Part shown: piece by piece, positions 20,184-31,958 of the stretch | How positions within the stretch are numbered: the stretch's first letter is position 1 | Layout of the letters: the number at the start of each line of letters is the position of its first letter | Assembly (NCBI GenBank): GCA_014529385.2 | Contig: CM043963.1 | Span: forward strand, 69,902,912 to 69,966,911 | Source of the DNA: Adiantum capillus-veneris | Taxonomy: Eukaryota; Streptophyta; Polypodiopsida; Polypodiales; Pteridaceae | Length of the DNA: 64,000 nucleotides | Reading direction: 5' to 3' | Program-made: the position numbers and the translations under genes | The notes under the pieces: generated by a model | The model's input: the letters and a program-made list of their open reading frames with translations, nothing else | The model's database searches: none | Told to the model about the DNA's origin: nothing

Positions 20184-20900
20184 ATGAGTGCCAGCAACGA
20201 AGGCAGCAAAAGGGCTGAAATCATCTACATCGACATTCATCGCAAAGAAGTCATTCACATCAAGGAAGGGAAGAAAACGGTGAGGCCTCTTTTCCCTAAA
20301 GAAACTGCAGTCAAAGTCATAACTCCAAAGTGGCCTAAAGGTGCTGCGCAAGCCAAAGGTAAGGAGAAGTTAAGCCAGTCTGGAAACACATGACCCCGAA
20401 GGGAGAAGCATCTGGCCAAGCAAGTGCTTCAAGCACAAAAAGTTGGGTTGTACCCAACTTGCCAAAGAGGAAGTCGTCCGAAGCTAAGCGGCGGAAGGTC
20501 GCCTACCGATTTGCACGACGCATGCGAGTGCTACCAATCCACTTTGACATTCCGAAAGAAGAAGTGATAAGAAGATTCCCATGTCCTAGGGATCTCACTA
20601 TTTTGGAAAGCAAGTGGAGGATCTTCCTCCTCTCCCTGTACAACTTATCTTGAAGAATCTCTCTACCACGGGTGAAACCAGTGGGCCGGGGACAAGTTGC
20701 AACTAAATGGAGTAGAATTCATGCAACACGCCGACCACGGAAATTACCTGCAATTGCTATTAGCCAAGAGGCTGGGAGTGATCAGACGCATTGACATCAC
20801 CCCGTACGTGCTGAGCAACGAAGGAAAGGTAGAGCCCATGAAAGGCGACGACCTCTTGTGGATGTGCCGACTCATCAACACTGGCACGGTAAGAGTATAA
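20184..20900 (+). pseudogene. GYP2 upstream ORF, broken
   Basis: Three short frames (20184-20393, 20390-20653, 20697-20900) follow each other and probably come from one ORF between leader and gag. The first two overlap as ATGA at 20390. Content is basic at first (AEIIYIDIHRKEVIHIK), with a lysine-rich nuclear-localisation-like stretch (KRKSSEAKRRK) near 20470. The last part is acidic and leucine-rich. No known domain. The position matches the extra pre-gag ORF of Ogre/Tat elements. Confidence 0.5.
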
Positions 20901-21219
20901 GTAAGTATTCCACCCTTTGTGCATGATGGAAAACGGGCCGACGGCATGCCCGTTCAGATTCCTGCAGCATATACATGTGAATATCTATGTAGATAGGAAA
21001 GTCTTCCACCAACAGAAGATCGTATGCCTATTTGGTGCGGCGGTACTAGGAATCCTCAATTCCCCGAACCCTATCATTCTCCCCATATTGCATTACCATC
21101 ATTCCTTTAATGTTTCTATTTTTATCCTGTTTTAACCTATCCACCCACCCCTGTAAAAAGCCGCTACTATTGTTAATGTTAAAAAAAAAAAAAGGTTTGT
21201 AATTTCCTGAGTCACTACC
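20901..21219 (+). other. GYP2 spacer before gag
   Basis: No clear coding sequence; an A13 run lies at 21181-21193 just before the gag ATG. Confidence 0.5.
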
Positions 21220-22260
21220 ATGGCAAGTGTTTCTTTCCCCACGTTCAGTGGAAAGAAGGGAGAGGATCTCGCCACCGACTTTTTGGATGATTTCGACATT
21301 GCTTGTGTCGTCTCCAACAAAGATGACGATGCTTCACGACTTAGAATTTTTCCTCTTCTCATGAAAGTAGAGGCCAAGTCCTGGTATAATGCATTGCCCC
21401 AGGCTACCAAGAATGCATGGGATGTGTTAAGGGCTACTTTTGTAAAGAGGTTTGGTGGAGGCACAACCTCGGAGAAGCTATGGCAGCACTGAAGAATTAA
21501 AGCAGGGAGGTCTGCTGGAGTATGCCACCTACGAGTCCAAATTTGTGGACTTATGGGAGAGATGGGTTGCCTCACTAGAGGAAGGCGAAGGAGTGCCTAA
21601 CTTCCTAAAGAAGGACCATTTCATTGCTGGTCTATAGTCGTCGCTTAGAGAGAAGGTGAAGGGAAGGTTTCCTGCAACATATGAGTTGGCAGTCAAAGTA
21701 GCCCGCCTTAAAGACAAGAAGTTGCGCATGCAAGCAAGAGTAAACGAGTCAGAGGGAACAAGATCGGCCCGACCAACCCCACTGACTGCAACAGCCAATC
21801 ATAGAGTCCAACCGCAGGAGGCATCAGAAGAGCAGCAAGACCTACTGAGTCGCATCACCACCCAACTAGAGAGTTTATTTGTGCATCCGGTGTGCAGCAT
21901 GGGCACGCACCTGGCAAGAATCCAGAACAAGGAAGAGGAAAACGAAGGCAGAACCAAGAGTACCACTGTTACAACTACGGGGAAGATGGCCATGGAATGT
22001 ACTACTGCCCACACCCGAGGAGGCAGAATTTCAATAGAGGGGGGAGACAGAATCAGATCTCTCCGCCAAGAGCAAGACCACCACCACCTAGGCAATCAGG
22101 CCCAATCCCACCAGTCCAAATCCTTCGACCACCTTTACAACAGCAACCACCACCCCAACCTCTCATTCCGCCACTACCCCCACCACCTGTTGTGAACCAA
22201 GCGGTGAGTGTTATTAGCTTGGAAGCTAAAGGGAAGGCAAAGGTAGAAGAATCAGTTTGA
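21220..22260 (+). pseudogene. gag: GYP2 gag, frame-broken
   Basis: Starts at the ATG at 21220 with a capsid domain (FPTFSGKKGEDLATDFLDDF, SWYNALPQATKNAW, ATFVKRFGGG). A frame break near 21480 is followed by YATYESKFVDLWERW and a stop at 21637. The nucleocapsid region in another frame (about 21892-22260) has one zinc knuckle, CYNYGEDGHGMYYC, in which the second cysteine is replaced by tyrosine, so zinc binding is probably lost. A Pro/Gln-rich tail follows. Confidence 0.8.
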
Positions 22261-22293
22261 GAAAAGCACAAAGGGAAAGCGAAGGTAGAAGAA

Positions 22294-22998
22294 GTGGATG
22301 CTATGGGAGTGAAGCGTGCCAGGCACAAGGAAGCATCTCAAAGAGAAGAGAAGATGAAAGGGAAGGCCGAGTCTAGCAAGCAAGAAGCTAAACCGTGGTG
22401 GAAGATAGACATCGTGGACTTCTCACTAGGTGAGTATTCAAAACCCTATGACTTAGTTCAGGATGTGTTAATGCAGGGCTCGAAGATAACTTGGCCCCAA
22501 TTACTCCACCTTGCACCCAGAATGAGGAGGCAATGGACAAAAATGGTAAGTACCAGGAAATCAAGGCCCAGGATAGCTAGGGCTATCTTTGGAAGGGATC
22601 TCGACGACATCCTACCAACCATGGAAGTTCACATCAAGGGGCAATGAATCTCAAATGTCTACATAGATGGTGGCACACAAATATGCATCATGAGTGAAAA
22701 GATGATGCACCATCTAGGTCTAGAGGTAAGTAGGCCGGCACCCTGTCGAGCCAAGATGGCAAACAACGTAAGAGTGAAATGCATGTGCATTGTAAATGCG
22801 GTCAAAGTAAAAGCATTCAATACAGAAGTGGAGGTAGATATCTTCGTCATGCCACACAAAGGGGAGGGCTACCCCATCATTCTTGGGAGGCCTTGGCTTA
22901 TGGCTATGGAAGCTAAACAAGACTGGAGCACCGGGATGATTCAGATGAAGGACACTAAAGGGAAGTCCATATTCTACGACATGAGGATTGGAAATTAG
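22294..22998 (+). pseudogene. GYP2 protease region
   Basis: A linker (PWWKIDIVDFSLGEY) leads to a stop at 22645. The protease then follows: the active-site stretch reads YIDGGTQICIMS, where the usual Ser after Asp is Gly, and the C-terminal motif is IILGRPWLMAM. The missing Ser may weaken but need not abolish activity. The stop before it separates it from gag. Confidence 0.75.
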
Positions 22999-23105
22999 TG
23001 CAACATGATCTTGGAGGCTTCATAAGATGAGTCCACCAGCACGACTATTCGTCTACCTCAAGAGAAGAGACGACCACCACTGACGGAAGTGACAGTAGCA
23101 TCGAA

Positions 23106-24872
23106 GTGATGGGGGTCATTCTTAAAGACCCAAACACATTGACACAATCTGAAACACCCTCGACAAACCAAGAGGGATCATCAGGTATGCTGTCCTTGGA
23201 GGATGCAGGTAAGTTACAAAAAATTCTCTCAAATGAGTTAACCAATGAAGAAAGGAAGGAGTATGTCTCCATGCTAGTTAGCTTCACTACTTTTTTCAAT
23301 GATGGCTATGATAAGATCACAGGAATTACAGTAGTGCAACACCACATAAAGCTCAAGGAAGGCAGTAAACCCGTAGTACAAAAGCTCAGAAGACTTGGAG
23401 TAATCCAACAAGAAGCACTGCTTAAAGAAGTGAGAAGTTTGCTACAAGCAGGTTTCATCTACCCTGTCGAAGACTTAGAATGGGTCTCCCCAGTAGTATT
23501 CACCCCAAAAAAAAATGGTAAGTGGAGAGTCTATGTGGATTATAAACCTCTCAATGCAGCCACGAAGAGGGATCACTTTCCCCTCCCATTCCAGGATGAA
23601 ATACTCAATGAGGCGGCAGGTCACGAGCAATACACAGTGTGCGATGTCTACTCAGGATACTTCCAGATTAGCATTACGGAGGAAGATCACAAGAAGACAA
23701 CCTTCATCACACCTTGGGGATGTTTTGCCTACAGATTGATGTCGTTTGGCCTCACTAACGCCCTGGCCACATTTCAATGCTATGTGACTTTTGTTTTCCA
23801 ACCCTACTTTGGAACATCAATACGGGTTTTCATAGATGATTTCTGCATCTATAGCTCACGAGCCCTTCATTTAAGCAAAGTCTATGATGGCTTAACCAGG
23901 CTACAAACCTTGGGTGGCCAGCTCAACGTGGATAAGTGTCACATTGGTGAAAGCAAAGTCACTCTCCTTGGTCATGTAATTTCAGCAAAAGGGATCGAGG
24001 CTGACCCTAGCAAGATTCAAGCCCTAGTATCTTTGTCGTCACCCACCACCGCTAAGCAGCTGGTTTCTTTCCTTCAGAAGGTAAGATACTTAAGCAGGTT
24101 CATTCACTTGCTATCTCAAGTGGTCCTTCCCCTACAACAACTCACCCAGAGGGATGTCTTCTCATGGAGTGACGAGAATGAGCAGCAGTTTACTAAGGTA
24201 AAGCAAATCCTAGCTAAGCTTTCCACTATTTCACCTTCTAAGTGGGACAAGCCATTTTATGTGAACCCTAGTGTGGGAAGTGATACACTCGGAGCCGTGC
24301 TAATGCAAAAGGACCCCAAAACTTCTTTCATGAGTCCTATTTACTTCTCTAGCCGTGTCATGACCCCATCTGAAAAGGGATTTACTGAAGTAGAACACAT
24401 GGTTCTGGCACTGATGTTTGCTACAACAAAGTTCCGCTCCTATCTCCTGCCTAGACCCTTTGTAATCCTGACAATGGAAGATTTTTTCCCATATGTAATG
24501 CGACACATGGATGTCTCAGCTAGGATCTCAAAGTGGTTGATTAGATTACAAGAGTTTGACTACACCATGCAAGTAGAAAACTCCACCAAGGCTAGTTTAG
24601 CGAGAATTCTCACTCATCGCCATTATGAGAAGAAGCTGAAGGTCAACGCGGAAGCAAAGGAAGGGACACAAATGGTAGAAAGTCCTAAGCTAGAAAGAGA
24701 TCACTCTCTTTTCTTTGATAGAGCATACAACAGAACAATGGATCAGTCTGCACTAGCAGGCATAGTCATTTTCAATGAACAACAAGAGAGAGTATTCTCC
24801 ATTGGGCAGTTATTACACTCCCACTCCAACAATGAAGCAGAATATGCAGCCCTAATTCTTGGGTTGGAATAA
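23106..24872 (+). pseudogene. GYP2 reverse transcriptase with two RNase H domains
   Basis: 588 codons. RT from about residue 110: WVSPVVFTPKKNGKWR, then YSGYFQISI, then FGLTNALATF, and the catalytic box FIDDFCIYS (F in place of the common Y). The first RNase H follows, but its opening motif reads FYVNPSVGSDTLGAVL, with Asn where the catalytic Asp is expected. A second RNase H then begins (LFFDRAYNRTMDQSALAG, then NNEAEYAALILGL) and stops at 24872; its remainder is in other frames to about 25050. A decayed first and a better kept second RNase H is the known Tat/Ogre pattern. Confidence 0.85.
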
Positions 24873-24972
24873 TGTATTTCACAAGGAATTCAGTGCCTAA
24901 ATGTGTTTGGTGATGCTTTGCTTTTGATAAGGTAGATAAATGGCACCTGGGATTGTAAGAATCAGGTTTTAC

Positions 24973-25048
24973 TTGGTCAACTCTGCCAAGTTAAGGACCT
25001 TCTAAAGAAGTTGGTCAACTCTGCCAAGTTAAGGACCTTCTAAATAAG
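24973..25048 (+). repeat. 38-bp tandem duplication in GYP2
   Basis: Two copies (24973-25010, 25011-25048) beginning TTGGTCAACTCTGCCAAG, differing at one base near the end. It lies in the second RNase H remnant and adds to its frame damage. Confidence 0.9.
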
Positions 25049-25057
25049 TTTGAAGCA

Positions 25058-26508
25058 GTGAAACTATTTCATGTCCCCAGAGCAGAAAATATGGAGGCAA
25101 ATGCTCTAGCCAAAGAAAGAATACAAGACGTTCCCGTAGGGGCCATCAAACTAAAGCTACCCCTCTTTCAAGGTAGTGATGCTATGCCGGATGTCATCAG
25201 TTTTTTAGATATAGGAGAATCCCCGGAAGGATACACCAAAGGCCAAAAACAATGGATGGTAAGGAAGGCTACTAGGTACCGCCTTGTAAGTGACCACTTG
25301 TATTGTAAGGGCAAAGATCAAATTCTCAGGAGGGTGCCAACCTCCAGTGAGATCACAGAGGTAATTTCAAGTTTATATGATGGCGTCTACGGCGGTCATT
25401 TTTCTCTGGACATCACCAGTAGGAAGATTCTACAAGCGGGATACTCTTGGCCGAGTTTGAACAGGGATGTACACCATTGGTGTAAAACATGTAAGGCCTG
25501 TCAAGTGGCCAGTGATTGAACATTAACCTACGAGCCACAAACTCCTATCATCTCATATGGTCCATTTGAGAAATGGGGAATAGATGCAATCGGTCCTTTA
25601 CCGAGGGCCCAATCAGGTAAACTGTACATCATAGTGGGTGTAGACTACATGACTCGATAGGCAGAAGCAACAGCCACCACCCACATTACAGCCCAAGAGG
25701 TAGCAAAGTTCATTTTTGAGCATATCTGTTGCCGTTTTGGCACTCCTCTTGAGATAATATCACATAGAGGACTAGGATTCAGAGGTGATTTGGTGGGAGA
25801 ACTGATGAAGAAGTTAGGCATCACACGCCGACATTCCACACCATACTATCCACAATGCAACGGTGTGGTAGAGAAGGTAAACGGAATGATTTGCAAAATC
25901 ATCACAAAGCAGGTGAACAATCACACAAGGGACTAGGATAAACATCTCGTGCCAGCTCTTTGGGCCTATAGAACAACGTTCCGAACATCACTAGGTTTCA
26001 CCTCTTTTCATCTAGTTTATGGGAAGGAGGCAATTCTACCCATTGAGGTACAGATAGCCAGCTTACGAGTTTTGTCTAGCCAGATACATCGTCCGATTGT
26101 AAATCTCTGAAACCACATCTTGGATCTGGAGAGACTCCAACTGGATAGGGAAGAAGCAATCAAGCGCAAGCAGAACGACGCCGGCTCACTTTCAATCAAA
26201 GGTTTAAAGAAAAGGGACTGAAAAAAGGTATGTTAGTGCTGAAATACGACAACAATAGATTTGACACCAGGAAGGATAAGAAATTTCAACCCAGATGGGA
26301 AGGGCCATTCATCATCAAGAAACGCTATGACAACGGCAGCTATAAGCTGATGGAAGCAGATGGGAGAATTCACAAGACTAGGGTCAATGGATGGAGACTA
26401 AAAAGGTATTTTCTTAGGTTTGATCCAAAATTCATGCTAGACATTCTAGAAGAAGGAGAACCCTCTAGCTCCACAACTGAAGATGCAGAAGACGGGCTAG
26501 AAGCATGA
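25058..26508 (+). pseudogene. GYP2 integrase, several stops
   Basis: The HHCC zinc module (YGGHFSLDITSRKILQAGYSW, then WCKTCKACQ) ends at a TGA at 25517. The DDE core follows (WGIDAIGPL, VDYMT, then SHRGLGF where SDRG is expected, and NGVVEKVNG). The C-terminal domain ends as 26230-26508 (KFQPRWEGPFIIKKRY, NGWRLKRYF). In-frame TAGs at 25658 and 25936 replace Trp codons, and the second catalytic Asp appears changed to His. It cannot be active. Confidence 0.85.
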
Positions 26509-26536
26509 ATGCCTTTAGCCAAAGGGAGAGGGCTAA

Positions 26537-28576
26537 TGATGGCCGATTTTTGAAAATCAAAGAAAAAAAAGAAAAAAAAACTTATTTTTCCTCTGCTCAA
26601 GCCTTGGCGACACTGTTGGAGGGCTCGACACCGCCTGGTAAACCTCACGACACCTCTACGGGCATGGCACACCCCCCCCCCCCCCTTTTCGATTGGCCGG
26701 CCTTATCACCCTCAGGCCCCCTCTTGTCTATACCCCAGCCTAGCCGGATGCCCTCGGTTTCAGATACCCTTTCTCTCTACCCCGTAGTTTACTTCCCCCC
26801 AAGGCGGGCATCGGATGAAATAACCCCCCCCCCCCCCCCCCCCCCTCTCTCTCTCTCATTTTCCCTACATACCTCTCTCTAATATCCTCTCTCTCTCTCA
26901 CCCAAACCCCCCGCCCCTTACTGGCCACCCTCGGCCAGGCACAAGCCTCGAGCACTTCCCTCTGTGTCGAGCCGCATGTGAAATCCCGCTCTCTCCTATT
27001 CTTAACCACACCCCCGCCACCCTCTCATTCCCCCTCCCTTGGACCGCTTATATTCTCCCCCCCCCCCCCCCCCCCCCCCTCTCTTCCCCACCCGCTCGCC
27101 TCACCCTTCCCTCGGCTTCATTACCCCCCCCCCCCCCCCTCCTTGGCCCGCTATCCCACCCTCTTTCTCCTCCCCCCACACCATTGACTTCTCCCCCTCC
27201 TCTCATCCTTGAGACACCATGCAAGAAAGAGAATAGGACAACCCCCCCCCTCACACGCTCTCTTCCCCCCCCCCATGGTGGGCACCCGCCATGGAGCCCA
27301 CTCTCCCTCCACACCACACACTCACTCACCCTCACCCTCTCACACCCTCATCCTCTCCCCCACTCACCACCCCCATATCCCCTCTCCCTCTCTCGCGCTC
27401 TGTTCGGCTCCACCCTGCCTCCCTCTCGGCCTGTAGAAGGTGCAACGCACAGCTCTTCTCTCTCTCTCTCAATACACACACACCACACACACACACACCC
27501 CACGCATATCCACACACACACACACACACACACCACCCCCCCCCCCCCACCCCCATCTTCGCGTAGCTGCCACTGCTGGCCGCCAACACAGAGAAAAAAA
27601 ATTATAAAAAGCATATATATAATATATATAAGCCCCCGTTCCCACCGCATGCTTGTGCACACATACAAATACACACACGCACTCACGCATGCACACCCAT
27701 ATACATATATATATATACACATCCGCCCACATGCACATACGTACACACACATGCATATACGCACATAAATATAAGGAAAAACGAAGGATTCCACGACTAC
27801 GACGACAACGAAAAAGAAGGAGGACCCAAAGCACGCGCCGACCGCCAACAACAAAAAGAGGAAATGCACCGAAGGCATGCCCCGGCCGACCCCGAAAAGA
27901 AGTACGCTCTACACTGATGCACCGGCAACACACCATTTGCCAGCAACACGCAACCACGACGCCGTTTCCAGTAATTTATAGGGTATTTTCATCATTTCTT
28001 CAGTTTTCACCCGAGTCATTGTAAAATTCCCATTTTTTGTAAATATCCTCTCTCTAGGTGATGGTCACAAAGGCCCACCTAGAGATTCTCATCTTTTAAT
28101 AACCTCCCAAAACAAAGCAAGGGTCAACCACACCTGGCCCACCACTTGCTTTGTCTCCCCGATTAAGCTTACCCTAATCACACTAGGATTACCATAATCC
28201 AAGCAGCCAACACCTATAAATTGGCACTGAGAGGTCACTATCGGGGGGGTAGTTCATGAGAAGTCAGCACTTGGTAGAGTGTAGTGGGAAGAGTTGACAC
28301 TATCACCATCACAGGGAGGGGGGGCTTGTGTGTTGGGCTTGCCTTGGGAATTGCACCATGCGAAGGGAGCCACGTCCACCTCTCGACTCCAATGGTCGAT
28401 GCATACACCCACACACGCTCTTGATAGCAAGCTCCACAATCATTGAGTCGTCTTAGAGAACGCACCAAGTAGTTTGCACCATCTTTTCTCCTTACCTCTC
28501 TACCACCACAGCGTGCCATTTGTAAATACTTCAGAAATAATTCTCCCTCACACCCCCGAGGGTTTTCATCATTTGG

Positions 28577-28667
<91 letters not shown>

Positions 28668-28824
28668 TGTAAGTTTGCGGTGTTCATATCATTGTGGTTT
28701 GCGTCCTAGCCGCTCAAAGTTAGGTTGTGCCCCCTGTTCGCTTTGCCGTCAGGCTCGAGGCGCGCCATTCGGCCCCCGGCGTTTTAGAGGCCGTCAGGGT
28801 TCGGGGTTCGCTTTGCTCCTGTCA
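26537..28824 (+). repeat. GYP2 3' LTR (2.3 kb)
   Basis: Matches the 5' LTR along its length, including poly(C) tracts, (CA)n and the terminal (CT)n (28580-28663). It is about 150 bp shorter because the simple repeats differ; in particular the long (CT)n at 18416-18503 is reduced to a few units near 27461. It is preceded by the polypurine tract AAAGGGAGAGGG. Confidence 0.88.
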
Positions 28825-29023
28825 GTGCTTGGAAGGCTTAGCTGTCGCAAGCATGTCTACTATATAGCCCATATCAAGACTTCAAAATAGATTGACAAGT
28901 TCTACTTGGTGTTTGGTAGATGTAGTCGCCACAAACATGATCATAAGCATGCATATCTTAAAATTTGTGCACAATAAGAAAAAGAGAGTCATATAGGACA
29001 AAAAAATTGTACATTATATACAT
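28825..29023. other. Unassigned spacer
   Basis: About 200 bp between the GYP2 LTR and a chromovirus remnant. No feature seen. Confidence 0.5.
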
Positions 29024-30120
29024 TTATATGTGCTTAGCGAAGTGAGTCATTGTAAGCCTTAACAAGGTGCATATTATCCTTAAGTTGGATTCTTTGCATC
29101 CATCTAGCATCTTCAAAAGTATAATTTTTGAATTTAATAAGATGCCTTTGGATAATCTTACCATCTCGCAAGACCTCGTCTTTATGTTGTAGAATAGACC
29201 CCCATTGGACTCTTCTTGACCTTCAAATTCCAGAGGATCTTCAATGACGGCTTCTTGAGGTGGCTTTCCTTTGTAAGGCTTAAGTAAGCTCACATGGAAG
29301 GCGTTATGTATGAGCCAATGATTTGGCAATTTCAGTTGATAAGCCATCTCATTGGTTGGCTTGAGAATTTTAAAGGGACCATAGTATTTTTTGCTACTCT
29401 AGCATAATACTTTTGGTGTCTTGTAGTATTATTGCCCAAGGTATGATTTAGACGAGCTTTAGGAAACTTTAGCAAGACCCAATCATCTTGCTTGAAGGTC
29501 AAGTCTCTTATGTGCTTATTAGCAACAGCCTTTTGCTTTTGCTTCAAGATGAATGTAGCTTCTTTAATCTTTTGAAAAGATTCTTTTAAGTCTCGACTAC
29601 ATTCAACAACAACAAAAATATTCCCATGTGCTTTGAGTAGCAAAGGCTTTTGGATCTTCCCTCAATGACCTCAAATGGTGTTTTTCTCATAGAAATATAT
29701 ACAGTGTTGTTGTACGCATACTATATAAGAGGTAGGTACTTCTTCCATTGAGATGTACTTCAGTAACATAGTCTTTTAGTAGATCAAGAATTGTGGAGTT
29801 AGCTATTTCACTTTGGCCATCCATTTGTGGGTCATAGCCATCTTGCAAGGTAAATGGTTATCCTGTCTTCTCTAATGCAAGGGTAGAAATTACATCTTTA
29901 AAATCTGGATTAGTAGCATACTAATCTATCATAGAAGATAGATCATTGTGAGTTGCTATTGTTACAGCATTTACCCTAATCCGTCGTGAAAGTGCATAGG
30001 CCACTTGGTTATACTTCCCTGCAATGTGAAAATTAAATTGCAAAAGAAAAATTTCCACCTCATTTGTTTGTCAAAAATCTTGGTTTGAGTCATGAAGTAT
30101 TGGAGGCTTTGAGGTCGTGC
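29024..30120 (-). pseudogene. Chromovirus-like gypsy remnant: RNase H end and integrase
   Basis: Minus strand, from high to low coordinates: RNase H end (SLQYFMTQTKIFDKQMRWKF, then ALSRR near 29985), a deletion, an integrase piece, then the C-terminal domain (QKAVANKHIRDLTFKQDDWVLL near 29530 and YQLKLPNHWLIHNAFHVSLL near 29310). The last motif precedes the chromodomain in plant chromoviruses. Most of the integrase core is missing, and stops are frequent. It probably belongs with the protease-RT piece at 35434-36720. Confidence 0.75.
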
Positions 30121-30175
30121 AATAGCACGTCCATAATAGGAACAGGTGATGAATAGTGTGGTGCATGTATTTAGA

Positions 30176-31889
30176 TGTGTGGGAACATCCTCTATTAATG
30201 TACATATGCATGCACAATATATAAGGTAAAATTATATATCTTATCTACTAAATTATTTTGAGAGTCATTTTTCTACCTCACCTTAATTTCTTTATGATTA
30301 GTCCTCATGCATATTTAGTATGAAAACAACACAACGTAAGCGAATGCAATTTTTCTTTTTCCTACCATGCATCAATTTTAAATTCATATTAATCCTCTCA
30401 CTAATTCTAGTCAAGGGTTGCATGGCATGATTTCATCCGTGATGATGCGTCTACTTTTGGAAGCAAGTGACAACCTAAGAAAACCCAAGACTTCTAAAGG
30501 CTAGAATTGGCTAAGAGAAAGGGCGTGGCAAGAAGAAGACTTTTACTAGGATTAAAAGACCTCTAGAAGAACAAGTTTCATCACCAACAAGGATATATTT
30601 TGGAGAAGCAAATATCACTCATATTCCTCACATGGAGGCAAAAGTAGCTCAACACTTGTCCCAACGCTCCACAATATCTTCTTCTTAAGGAGGCAGCCTC
30701 ACCTATAAATAGGGCTCTTCCTCCCTCATTTGGTTATTGTATCTCATTATACTGAATTATATTGTATCAAGCCAAGCTAAGCCCTAGCCTCTCAACCACA
30801 CTTTCATCAAATCTATCCAAGCTCTCACAAGCCAAGCTCTTCTATTCCAGCAAGCCAAGCTCCTCTACTCCAACAAGCCAAGCTCTCACGAGCCAAGCCC
30901 CTTTATCTATCAAACCAAGCTCTTCCACTCTATCAAACCAATCCCATACTACCATCATCACATACTACTCTTTCCCTTACAAGTAACATTATAAACTCTC
31001 ACATGATTTATGTAATCATCTCTAATAAAGCCATATTATTGACTATCAAAGACACGTGTACAAAGGAATCTCTTCTTACTCCCTCATCGGAATGGAATCA
31101 AGCTTGTGGAAATTGAGTAATTAAAGGTGTGCCACACTCCTTAATTCACACTCAAGGTTGTGCAAGAGCCATATAGTGGATTTATTCTTCTTTTCTCTTC
31201 CAATCCTTATATTACTTTGTGCCTAGTACATAAAGGACTCTCGTTTTGTTTGCTTACATTAGCTCACTTTCGACAATTTTTAATGTTTCTTACTGAGCTC
31301 GAAAATCTGTGGAAGATTCTCTTATCTCTAAGAATTGAGCCTCTACTTGGTTTTGCAATGAACCAAGAAAATTTATATACACAGCTTGTCCCAATTGCTA
31401 GGCAAAATATCTATATTATGGTGAGTACTAAACTAAAATTCCAAAGGACAATACATAGCATGTTTGGGCCACAAAGATTAACTGCCATTAATGCATCATT
31501 AGCACCTTTTATCCTATGTACGGTTAGATATGAATGGAGTGTGATGTCTTTATTTTTTTCTTGCTTTAAGGGATTTTGTTTATATGTGTGTACGAGAGAC
31601 CTAAGCTCTTGTGGCTACACTCAAAGCTCTTGTTTATATGTGTGTACGAGAGACCTAAGCTCTTGTGGCTACACTCAAAGCTCTTGTTTATATGTGTGTA
31701 CGAGAGACCTAAGCTCTTGTGACTACACTCAAAGCTCTTGTTTATATGTGTGTACGAGAGACATAGGATCTTGTGGCTACACTCAAAGCTTTAATCTTTA
31801 ACTACTAAGTCGCAACGTGTCAAAGTATCTTGCAAAATCTCACAGCAAAAAACCCTATGCTTTCTTGGTAAGAACGCCCACTTTTTGAC
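30176..31889 (+). repeat. Putative 5' LTR of a broken plus-strand gypsy element (GYP3)
   Basis: An AT-rich block without genes, followed by a PBS-like TGGTGACCCCGACGC at 31899 and then a gag start. A TATA box, TATAAATAG (30704-30712), lies in it. Degenerate CAAGCCAAGCTC repeats occupy 30770-30920 and four 54-bp repeats lie near its end. The left edge is uncertain (TG dinucleotides at 30176-30179). No second LTR was found. Confidence 0.5.
31576..31791 (+). repeat. Four tandem 54-bp repeats
   Basis: Copies start at 31576, 31630, 31684 and 31738, each beginning TTGTTTATATGTGTGTACGA, with only a few differences. As 54 is a multiple of three they stay open in frame and read LYVCTRDLSSCGYTQSS-like repeats, but there is no sign that they are translated. 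Confidence 0.92.
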
Positions 31890-31958
31890 ATTCTTTTGGT
31901 GACCCCGACGCAAAAAAGCTAGGGTTAGGGTTTGTGAAGGCATTTCAAGGATTTATCC

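Larger units (their letters stand above)
17452..28824 (+). mobile_element. GYP2: complete but decayed Ty3/gypsy element with dual RNase H
   Basis: Two long LTRs (17452-19887, 26537-28824) share the ends TGATGGCC..GTCA and high similarity throughout. Between them lie a PBS, an upstream ORF, gag, protease, RT, two RNase H domains and integrase, with a polypurine tract at 26521-26532. An extra ORF before gag plus a second RNase H after the first is the known plan of Tat/Ogre-type plant elements. Stops and frame breaks occur in every domain, so it is non-autonomous. The five bases at the two flanks (GTTGC and GTGCT) do not match, so no target duplication is visible. Confidence 0.9.

Noticed and set aside
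17447-28829. Target-site duplication for GYP2
   Set aside because: Flanking five bases (GTTGC and GTGCT) do not match, so none is claimed.
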